Assembly: GCA_903918555.1 (NCBI GenBank) | Contig: CAIXEV010000280.1 | Location: forward strand, 1-7,941 | Reading direction: 5' to 3' | Origin: an uncultured bacterium | Lineage (GTDB): Bacteria; Planctomycetota; Phycisphaerae; Phycisphaerales; SM1A02 | Length of the DNA: 7,941 nt | In this document: positions 1-7,941 of the stretch, one piece after another | Position numbering within the stretch: position 1 is the stretch's first letter | Layout: every line of letters begins with the position of its first letter | The notes under the pieces: generated by a model | Told to the model about the DNA's origin: nothing | The model's input: the letters and a program-made list of their open reading frames with translations, nothing else | Databases searched by the model: none | Made by a program: the position numbers and the translations under genes

Positions 1-86
1 GGTCGAGATAGAGAGCTTTCGAGCTTTCGAGCCCGACCGACATGCGCGGAGTGAGTCCCTCCCGCATGCCGGGAACCGAGGTGGCA

Positions 87-105
87 TCTCGATGCGACAT
101 CGAGA
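87..105. repeat. Perfect inverted repeat, 8-bp arms, 3-nt loop
   Basis: TCTCGATG (87-94) and CATCGAGA (98-105) are exact reverse complements separated by CGA. No T-run follows on either side, so this is not an evident intrinsic terminator. The 12 bases at 87-98 recur in inverted orientation at 376-387. A palindromic protein-binding site or an RNA hairpin are both possible. Confidence 0.5.
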
Positions 106-318
106 GGTGAATTTCCAGAGCGGCGCATGAGCTCCATTGATTGGCTCAAGCACCCATCTGGGGCACGATGGTGACGAGGGTCGATCGCTCCGACCGCCCC
201 TCGCCTTCGCAGTGCAGCCTGAGGTCAAGACCCATTCGGTGGGCTGGCCATTCCCCTCGGTCGACGACTGGATCACTGAAGGATGCCTGACAACTGCGTG
301 TTCGACAGCCGGGCTTCC

Positions 319-339
319 TCGATGTGTTCCTCACATCGA
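319..339. repeat. Perfect inverted repeat, 8-bp arms, 5-nt loop
   Basis: TCGATGTG (319-326) and CACATCGA (332-339) are exact reverse complements around the loop TTCCT. It overlaps a 12-bp direct repeat (319-330 and 336-347). A second inverted repeat, TGCGAC/GTCGCA, follows at 366-381. There is no downstream T-tract. Its role is unknown. Confidence 0.5.
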
Positions 340-470
340 TGTGTTCCCGACAACCTCGCGCCCGCTGCGACGACCGTCGCATCGAGAACGAGGCGACGAA
401 CACGAAGTGTGTCCTCTCGGTGTTTCCTCTCGGCGTCTTCTTTTTGCGGCGCGTGCGCCTCAAAGAGATT

Positions 471-610
471 CGTCGCGAGAACGCGCGAGACCCGCGCGAA
501 GTTCCTTGAAGTGCTTTGAGGCTCCTTGAGGTTCTTCGAAGTTCCTTGAAGTTCTTCGAAGTTCCTTGAAGTTCTTCGAGGCTCCTTGAAGTTCTTCGAG
601 GCTCCTTGCG
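471..610. repeat. Tandem array of about 14 decamers (10-bp period)
   Basis: Eleven consecutive 10-base units from 501 to 610 follow the pattern GYTCYTYGAR with few departures. Three more divergent units ending in GCGAGA or GCGAA precede them in the same phase (471-500). From 531 onward the units alternate between GTTCTTCGAA-like and GTTCCTTGAA-like, giving a 20-bp higher-order unit. The first two 20-bp copies (531-550 and 551-570) are identical. The next two differ by A/G and T/C transitions and, in the last, at the final bases. The period is not a multiple of three, and both strands look non-coding apart from incidental open frames. The unit contains the palindrome TTCGAA. Function is unknown. 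Phased protein binding, DNA curvature or slippage-driven expansion are all possible. Confidence 0.85.
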
Positions 611-838
611 GTCTTTGTCGAGGCGAAGTCTGCCCCAATCCCCTTCCCGCGACCGCGTCATCCGAATGCCAGGACCTCATCCCGCCCCGCGCGGCGTCGA
701 GAGTGTGTGAGGACCGTTTCTCGCATCAGGCGCGTGCAACCCTCGAGTCCAGGACGGACCCTTGGATTGACCGCGCCGAGCATCGAGTGCGGCGAGTGGA
801 GATTCCGCTTGAGATGCGCGTGCATCCCGAGCGGACAA

Positions 839-887
839 CCGGGGCGTGCCCCGGGTGGTGGCAGCGGATCGTCTGGATGACGATCCG
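839..887 (+). other. Two adjacent stem-loops in the dcd upstream region
   Basis: CCGGGG (839-844) pairs with CCCCGG (849-854) around a 4-nt loop. Eleven bases further on, CGGATCGTC (865-873) pairs perfectly with GACGATCCG (879-887) around TGGAT, a 9-bp stem. They lie about 90-135 bases before the dcd start and have no T-tract. They could be 5'-leader structures of the dcd-nrdJ transcript, operator-like palindromes, or the remains of a terminator for an upstream transcript. Confidence 0.4.
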
Positions 888-973
888 AAGTGTGAACACC
901 CCGACGGATTGCGCATGGTGGCGCGCCGTCAGGGACCGTGCGGACCGGTGGGGTTCGCGTCCGGTGTGTTCGA

Positions 974-1621
974 ATGCCTGTACTGAGTGACACCCAGATC
1001 CGCGAGCTCGTGTCCATCGAGCCCTTCGCCGGAAACGAGAAGCGCCACGGAGTGGTCAGCTATGGCGTTTCCAGCTACGGCTACGACGTCCGCGTGGGCA
1101 CGAAGTTCAAGATCTTCACCAACGCGACCCGCAACCTCGTGCTTGGCGGCACCGCGATCGTCGACCCGAAGAACTTCACGAACGACCTGTTCGTGACCAT
1201 CGACACCGCCGAGACCGGCCGCGACCACATCATCATCCCGCCGAACTCCTTCGCGCTCGCGGAGACGGTCGAGACGATCAAGGTGCCCCGCGATGTCCTC
1301 GCCATCTGCGTCGGCAAGTCGACCTACGCCCGCTGCGGCATCATCGTCAATGTGACCCCCCTCGAGCCCGAGTGGCGCGGCAAGGTCACCATCGAGATCT
1401 CGAACACCACGCCGCTGCCGGCCAAGATCTACGCCAACGAAGGCATCGCGCAGATGGTGTTCCTCAAGGCCGACCGCGTCTGCGCGGTCAGCTACGCCGA
1501 CAAGAACGGCAAGTACCAGGACCAGTCGGGGCTCACGCTCCCGATGGTCGACGGTCTTGCCGAGACCAACGCGCGCACCTCCGCCTCTTCGCCCGCGCTT
1601 CAACGCTCCAGTAGTCATTGA
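974..1621 (+). CDS. dcd: dCTP deaminase
   Basis: The 215-residue product is a cytoplasmic dCTP deaminase, which converts dCTP to dUTP and feeds dTMP synthesis. It belongs to the trimeric dUTPase/Dcd fold. Visible family signatures are SYGVSSYGYDVR (residues 29-40), IVDPKNF (62-68), IIPPNSFALAETVE (87-100), the nucleotide-binding loop GKSTYARCG (114-122) and TPLEPEWRGKVTIEISNTT (128-146). E141 in the last motif is the expected catalytic glutamate. ATG 974 is chosen because MPVLSD matches the usual family N-terminus. An in-frame GTG at 938 would add 12 unconserved residues. No good Shine-Dalgarno sequence precedes 974. The family usually ends near LPMVDG (189-194); the last ~21 residues are a Ser/Ala-rich extra tail. 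The GKSTYARCG form is the type I associate with Alphaproteobacteria-like Dcd. nrdJ follows after 121 bp, consistent with a dNTP-supply operon. Confidence 0.96.
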   Translation: MPVLSDTQIRELVSIEPFAGNEKRHGVVSYGVSSYGYDVRVGTKFKIFTNATRNLVLGGTAIVDPKNFTNDLFVTIDTAETGRDHIIIPPNSFALAETVETIKVPRDVLAICVGKSTYARCGIIVNVTPLEPEWRGKVTIEISNTTPLPAKIYANEGIAQMVFLKADRVCAVSYADKNGKYQDQSGLTLPMVDGLAETNARTSASSPALQRSSSH

Positions 1622-1633
1622 TACCGATCGTCC

Positions 1634-1661
1634 CGGTGTCCGCGCGTCTGCGCCGACACCG
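1634..1661 (+). other. Strong stem-loop between dcd and nrdJ
   Basis: CGGTGTC (1634-1640) pairs with GACACCG (1655-1661). Inside it, after one C/C mismatch, GCGC (1642-1645) pairs with GCGC (1650-1653) around the loop GTCT. This gives 11 base pairs, almost all G-C. No T-tract follows, so an ordinary intrinsic terminator is unlikely. It sits 12 bases after the dcd stop and 81 bases before the nrdJ start. It could protect the dcd message end, mark an RNA processing site, or attenuate read-through into nrdJ. Confidence 0.55.
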
Positions 1662-1731
1662 CGCGCTGCACCGCCGTGCACGCAACAGCCCATTCCGTCA
1701 TCTCTCTCCCATCATTCCGTCCGACAGCCGC

Positions 1732-1735
1732 AGGA
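1732..1735 (+). promoter_or_regulatory. Ribosome binding site of nrdJ
   Basis: AGGA lies 7 bases before ATG 1743. Together with the family-typical MKISRRFT N-terminus, it fixes the nrdJ start at 1743. The reading frame is open further upstream to about 1557, overlapping dcd, but that extension is Pro/Arg/Ser-rich and unlike the family. Confidence 0.6.
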
Positions 1736-1742
1736 ACAGAAC

Positions 1743-5459
<3,717 letters not shown>

Positions 5460-5617
5460 ATCCATCTCGCCGTGGCGGGAGGCTCGATCACTCGGGCACC
5501 CCGCTGCGGCGACCGATGCGCCTCGGCACCCGGCTCGCACGCTTCGTGCGAATCGGCTGACGGGCGGCTCGGAAGGACGACGCGAGCCCAACATGAGCGA
5601 CTGACGGGCGCAAGCCC

Positions 5618-5712
5618 CGCTGGATGATGCCCGCACACGGCGTCTCCAGCGAACCAAGCGTGTGCGGACTGGAGACTGATGGCGGCGCAACCAACGCGCT
5701 GCACCGCTGGAT
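5618..5712 (+). other. Interlocking, mutually exclusive helices (possible RNA switch)
   Basis: CCGCACACG (5631-5639) pairs perfectly with CGTGTGCGG (5659-5667). The loop of that hairpin contains GTCTCCAG (5642-5649), which pairs perfectly with CTGGAGAC (5669-5676). The two helices interleave. With only one base (5668) between the last two strands, a classical H-type pseudoknot looks sterically difficult, so alternation between two hairpins is more likely. The same central strand, TCCAGCG (5645-5651), can also pair with CGCTGGA upstream (5618-5624) or downstream (5705-5711). Those two copies are part of the direct repeat CCGCTGGAT (5617-5625 and 5704-5712). Confidence 0.45.
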
Positions 5713-6025
5713 CGCACGCCACAGGAGGTGGCAGAGCATGCCGCCGCGTGAACGCGCTTGACTGCGCCGGACGCGTGGCGCCGTGAGGAACGGAAGCCGA
5801 ATTCAGGTGCGATCCTTCCGGATGGGTGTTGCAGTGGCCGTCGCTGAGGACGGCCTTGCTCCGACACACCCGATCAGTTCAAAGACGAGACCGGCGACGC
5901 CGTTGGTCGATGCCCTGGGAACGAACAGTCCCCAGGCCTCGACAGGTTTCGAGAAGGTTGGCGAGTGGATGGATCCTTCTTGCACCGGATGGGCGCGCAT
6001 GGAGTTCGCAGAGCCCATTCCCCGT

Positions 6026-6047
6026 GACGCATGGCCTCACATGCGTC
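6026..6047 (+). other. 8-bp perfect stem-loop
   Basis: GACGCATG (6026-6033) pairs with CATGCGTC (6040-6047) around a 6-nt loop. It is one of the better isolated helices in the candidate structured RNA and lies about 80 bases before the terminator stem. The arms are palindromic at the DNA level too, so a protein-binding site is an alternative. Confidence 0.4.
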
Positions 6048-6128
6048 TGCGGGTAACCAACTCGGGCGTCCCGTTTCGTCCTTTCAGTTCCACCACGGCG
6101 GAGCCACCCACGCGAAGGCTCCGCTCTC

Positions 6129-6169
6129 GCCCCCCGCGGATCCCACCTCCGCGGGGGGCACTTGTTTTT
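6129..6169 (+). terminator. Rho-independent terminator
   Basis: GCCCCCCGCGGA (6129-6140) pairs perfectly with TCCGCGGGGGGC (6148-6159), a 12-bp GC-rich stem with a 7-nt loop. ACTTG and TTTTT (to 6169) follow. The T-tract lies only on the + side, so it stops + strand transcription. A second perfect 8-bp hairpin (6098-6124) stands immediately before it. The only upstream + strand gene is nrdJ, which ends 670 bases earlier. The terminator therefore ends either a very long nrdJ transcript or a separate RNA. Confidence 0.85.
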
Positions 6170-6352
6170 GGTGTGCTTTTGACTTCGGGTGCTCGCCTTC
6201 GGGCGCCTCTCTCCCGGGCGGTTGATCGCGCTGCGCCGGCAGGTCCGATCCACCCCCTGCAGAAGTCATCGGATTTTCGGTGGTCTGCTGCGAGATGGCG
6301 TGGGGCGCTGCGGATTGCCCGTAGAGCGCCCCTCCTCCGAGGGCTGCTCGAG

Positions 6353-6358
6353 AAGGAG
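6353..6358 (+). promoter_or_regulatory. Ribosome binding site of the flavoenzyme gene
   Basis: AAGGAG lies 5 bases before ATG 6364. It is the strongest Shine-Dalgarno sequence in the window and decides the start, which also places the FAD-binding glycine motif at residues 7-12, as expected for the family. Confidence 0.75.
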
Positions 6359-6363
6359 CAACC

Positions 6364-7458
6364 ATGCGATCAGTCATCCTCGGTGGCGGCGTTTCCGGCT
6401 GCGCCGTCGCGGCTGCGCTTCGCGGGACGCCCTTGGAACGGGAGGCCGTCATCCTCGAGCAATCCCACCACGCCTCGTCGTTCGACCTCGGGGTGCTGCT
6501 CAACCAGACCGGGCTGACGGCGCTCGACATCGTGGCGCCTGAATTCAACTGGCGCCATTCCGGCCGTCTCATCCACTCCGTCGTGCTTCGCTCGAGCGCG
6601 GGCCGGACCTTCTCCGAGACGCCGGTCGACGCCTGCGTCGCGATGCGCGGCGCCGACTTCGGGCGGATGCTCCGCGATGCCGCAGGCGGCGTCGCGTTTC
6701 TCGAGGGCTGGTCGTTCGCCGGCCTCGACCGCGCCGCCGATGGAACGGTCGTGGGCGCGCGTCTCGCCGATGGCGGCGGCATCGACGGCGACGCGTTCTT
6801 CGCCTGCGACGGCTCGCATTCGCGCGCGCGCCACCTGGTCTTCCCCGAGTCGCATCTCTCCGACGCGGTCGTCGAGGAGATCGTGGGCATCGCCGACGCA
6901 CCCGCGGTGGCCGCGCGCCTCGGCCATTCGTTCCACAAGTTCCATGACGAGGAGGGTGGGCTTGCCATCGAGCTGCTGCCCCTCAACGCGCGTGCCGTCG
7001 CCTGCTTCCTGCAGTTCGATCCGCTTCGCTGGACGCTCGTCTCGCGGGACCCGGTCGCGCTCCGCGCGTTCGCGAAGGAGCGTGCCGCTGGCTGGGCGCC
7101 GGAGGTCCAGGAGGCGATCGGTTGCCTCGACTACGCACGGGCGCGGCTCGTCCAGACGCGCGACCTGCCTCCGCTCGACGAGCTGTCGACCGCGAACATC
7201 GCGCTGATCGGCGACGCCGCACACGCTGCGCTCCCGTTCACGAGCCAGTCCGCCAACGACGCCCTCGCCGACGCGGCGCTCCTCAACAACCTCCTGCACG
7301 ATGTGGCGGATCGCGAGGGCGTGCGAGCCGCCTTCGAGCGCTACTCCGAGATCCGTTGGCCGCACCACCACCGCAGGTTCAAGGAAGGCCGCGAGCTCTG
7401 CCGGGAGTTCCTTGCGCCGGTGCCGAAGTCTGGTCCGCGCGTACCGCTCGTGGCCTGA
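6364..7458 (+). CDS. FAD-dependent oxidoreductase / monooxygenase (PHBH-like fold)
   Basis: The 364-residue product resembles the single-component FAD-dependent monooxygenase family (p-hydroxybenzoate hydroxylase/UbiH-like). It starts with the Rossmann dinucleotide motif VILGGGVSGCAVA (4-16, with G7, G9 and G12). E32 follows the second beta strand, where the FAD ribose is usually bound. ACDGSHSRAR (147-156) is the DG motif for FAD/NAD(P)H contact. LIGDAAHAALPFTSQSANDA (281-300) corresponds to the GD motif that binds the FAD ribityl/pyrophosphate. The usual GxGQGxN-like stretch reads TSQSAN here. No signal peptide or membrane segment is evident, so it is probably cytosolic. Substrate is unknown; hydroxylation of an aromatic or polyprenyl compound, or another flavin oxidation, is possible. 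It follows a terminator and a strong Shine-Dalgarno sequence, so it is probably its own transcription unit. The next gene converges on it. Confidence 0.85.
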   Translation: MRSVILGGGVSGCAVAAALRGTPLEREAVILEQSHHASSFDLGVLLNQTGLTALDIVAPEFNWRHSGRLIHSVVLRSSAGRTFSETPVDACVAMRGADFGRMLRDAAGGVAFLEGWSFAGLDRAADGTVVGARLADGGGIDGDAFFACDGSHSRARHLVFPESHLSDAVVEEIVGIADAPAVAARLGHSFHKFHDEEGGLAIELLPLNARAVACFLQFDPLRWTLVSRDPVALRAFAKERAAGWAPEVQEAIGCLDYARARLVQTRDLPPLDELSTANIALIGDAAHAALPFTSQSANDALADAALLNNLLHDVADREGVRAAFERYSEIRWPHHHRRFKEGRELCREFLAPVPKSGPRVPLVA

Positions 7459-7464
7459 ACGCAC

Positions 7465-7905
7465 CTACGGCGCGAAGTCGACCATGTACGAGCGCCGCCA
7501 CTTCGGCCGCCACTTGGCGACGAGCTCCTGGTGGATCGGGTGCGCGAGGTACGCCTGGTAGTCCTCGACCGAGTCGAACTGGACCACGATCCCGAGGTCG
7601 TAGTCCTTGGCCACGGTGGCGCGGCCGATGTCGACAGGCGCGCCGCACACATATCCACGCACGGTGGGGATCCTCGGAAGCATCGAGTCGCTGTCGGCCT
7701 TCATCGCGGCGATGTCCGACTTGTCGTCGAGCTCGACGAGGACGACATGCTGGAGCCGTCCGGGCATCGCCACGGAACGCACGGCGGCGGGCTGGGGCTC
7801 GGGGACGAATGGTGACGCATGGCCGCCGCAACCCCCGAGGAGCATGCCCGCGGCGGCCGTGGCGGCAGCCAGAAGCGCAGCGGCTGCGAGACGAGACGGG
7901 CGCAT
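7465..7905 (-). CDS. Lipoprotein with Dabb (stress-responsive A/B barrel) domain
   Basis: The 146-residue product begins with a lipoprotein signal peptide: MRPSR, a long Ala/Leu-rich core, then the lipobox LGGC with C26 as the expected lipidated cysteine. It should be exported and membrane-anchored. A Pro/Ala-rich spacer (about 27-50) leads into a Dabb domain (about 51-144), with LQHVVLVEL at the first strand (51-59), GIVVQFDSVEDYQAYLAHPIH (105-125, including H122, P123 and H125) and the terminal YMVDF (140-144). Dabb proteins form dimeric ferredoxin-like barrels of varied, mostly unknown function. The start at 7905 is preferred because GAAGG lies 8 bases upstream on the minus strand and the signal peptide begins there. 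An in-frame ATG at 7938 would add 11 residues (MAQPTLAKVSR). The stop lies 6 bp from the stop of the converging flavoenzyme gene, with no room for a terminator. Confidence 0.85.
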   Translation of the reverse strand: MRPSRLAAAALLAAATAAAGMLLGGCGGHASPFVPEPQPAAVRSVAMPGRLQHVVLVELDDKSDIAAMKADSDSMLPRIPTVRGYVCGAPVDIGRATVAKDYDLGIVVQFDSVEDYQAYLAHPIHQELVAKWRPKWRRSYMVDFAP

Positions 7906-7913
7906 TCGGGAAA

Positions 7914-7918
7914 CCTTC
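7914..7918 (-). promoter_or_regulatory. Ribosome binding site of the Dabb lipoprotein gene
   Basis: On the minus strand GAAGG precedes ATG 7905 by 8 bases. This favours the shorter start over the in-frame ATG at 7938, whose upstream sequence is cut by the window edge. Confidence 0.5.
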
Positions 7919-7941
7919 GCGAGTGTTGGCTGTGCCATGGA

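Larger units (their letters stand above)
1..973. other. Gene-free, repeat-rich region upstream of dcd
   Basis: No convincing coding sequence is visible here. The open frames on both strands lack the strong G/C third-position bias of the real genes in the window, and none resembles a known family. The stretch holds short direct repeats: an 8-bp unit doubled near 13-28, TCGATGTGTTCC at 319-330 and 336-347, and TCCTCTCGG at 412-420 and 425-433. It also holds several perfect inverted repeats and the 10-bp array annotated separately. I see no tRNA, rRNA or clear sigma-70 promoter. The dcd promoter presumably lies in the last 100-300 bases, but I cannot place it. Confidence 0.6.
5535..6169 (+). ncRNA. 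Candidate structured RNA or long structured nrdJ 3' UTR
   Basis: On the + strand a series of perfect helices runs from shortly after nrdJ to a strong terminator. They are 5535-5541/5545-5551 (7 bp), 5566-5571/5583-5588 (6 bp), 5606-5609/5614-5617 (4 bp, GCAA tetraloop), the competing helices at 5618-5712, 5681-5686/5740-5745 (6 bp) enclosing 5718-5722/5728-5732, and 5764-5768/5777-5781. Next is 5824-5829/5866-5871 enclosing the 7-bp stem 5836-5842/5849-5855. The series continues with 5914-5919/5931-5936, 6026-6033/6040-6047 (8 bp), 6098-6105/6117-6124 (8 bp) and the terminator. I cannot match it to tmRNA, RNase P, SRP, 6S or a riboswitch. The 5' end and promoter are unknown. It may be an independent RNA or the nrdJ 3' UTR. 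High GC content produces chance helices, so confidence is limited. Confidence 0.35.
5460..6363. other. 904-bp gene-free, hairpin-rich region between nrdJ and the flavoenzyme gene
   Basis: No open frame here has convincing codon bias or family resemblance on either strand. The first ~700 bases are dense in perfect stems and end at an intrinsic terminator (6129-6169). The remaining ~190 bases hold a small C(TTCG)G hairpin at 6194-6205 and the Shine-Dalgarno sequence of the next gene. A promoter for that gene is expected in 6170-6350, but I see no clear -35/-10 pair. Confidence 0.6.

Noticed and set aside
2..130. Frame open from the left edge to a TGA at 128-130, possibly the end of an upstream gene
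   Set aside because: Only about 42 codons, with third-position G/C well below the real genes and no recognisable family. It cannot be supported.
501..610. Eukaryotic-type heat-shock element array or CRISPR array
   Set aside because: The GAA/TTC spacing does not fit nGAAnnTTCn blocks and the genome is bacterial. There are no unique spacers between the units, so it is not CRISPR.
146..680. Minus-strand open frames with 10-residue repeats across the decamer array
   Set aside because: A 10-bp repeat without stops stays open in several frames at once. Codon bias is weak and the two overlapping frames encode similar repetitive peptides, so this is an artefact of the DNA repeat.
620..973. Cobalamin riboswitch or NrdR box controlling dcd-nrdJ
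   Set aside because: I looked for the GCCACTG B12-box and for AT-rich ACA...TGT NrdR boxes and saw neither upstream of dcd or between dcd and nrdJ.
5631..5676. Classical H-type pseudoknot
   Set aside because: Both helices are perfect, but only one base would have to span a 9-bp helix, which is sterically unlikely. Alternation of two hairpins is preferred.
5631..5720. Integron attC-like site or insertion-sequence end
   Set aside because: The GTTRRRY/RYYYAAC core pair is absent, and there is no transposase, target-site duplication or integrase in the window.
5560..6130. tmRNA, RNase P RNA, SRP RNA or 6S RNA in the hairpin-rich region
   Set aside because: A TCCACCA string occurs at 6089-6095, but no T-arm or tag-coding sequence precedes it. 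The RNase P core GAGGAAAGTCC and ACAGAA elements and the SRP GGAAGGAAGCAG-type loop were not found.
5783..6517. + strand 244-residue frame between nrdJ and the flavoenzyme gene
   Set aside because: It runs through the intrinsic terminator and into the flavoenzyme gene in another frame; the composition is not protein-like.

Overview
This is a GC-rich bacterial window with strong G/C preference at third codon positions. It holds four recognisable protein genes and two long gene-free stretches. The organism cannot be named from this alone. The long-form B12-dependent ribonucleotide reductase and the dCTP deaminase type fit a Planctomycetota (Phycisphaerae-like) or similar aerobic Gram-negative bacterium. 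A lipobox-bearing signal peptide on the last gene also fits. This placement is an inference from remembered family resemblance.

Layout. Positions 1-973 contain no credible gene. They hold many short direct and inverted repeats and a striking 10-bp-period tandem array (about 471-610). Next come two genes on the + strand: dcd (dCTP deaminase, 974-1621) and nrdJ (adenosylcobalamin-dependent class II ribonucleotide reductase, 1743-5459). They are separated by 121 bp that includes a strong stem-loop. Positions 5460-6363 hold no credible gene, but they contain a dense series of perfect stem-loops and a set of mutually exclusive pairings. The series ends at a textbook Rho-independent terminator (6129-6169). 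After it lie a flavin-dependent oxidoreductase/monooxygenase gene (6364-7458, +) and, converging on it with 6 bp between, a small lipoprotein carrying a Dabb (dimeric alpha/beta barrel) domain (7465-7905, -).

How the genes work together. NrdJ reduces ribonucleotides to deoxyribonucleotides, and Dcd converts dCTP to dUTP, the route to dTMP. The pair therefore looks like a small dNTP-supply operon. No cobalamin riboswitch or NrdR box was recognised by eye near it. The flavoenzyme and the lipoprotein have no evident link to nucleotide metabolism.

Most worth following up: (1) the region between nrdJ and its apparent terminator, which looks like a structured RNA or an unusually long structured 3' UTR with competing helices; (2) the 10-bp array upstream of dcd; (3) strong depletion of the palindrome ACGT, found only three times in the window, with codon choices that appear to avoid it.
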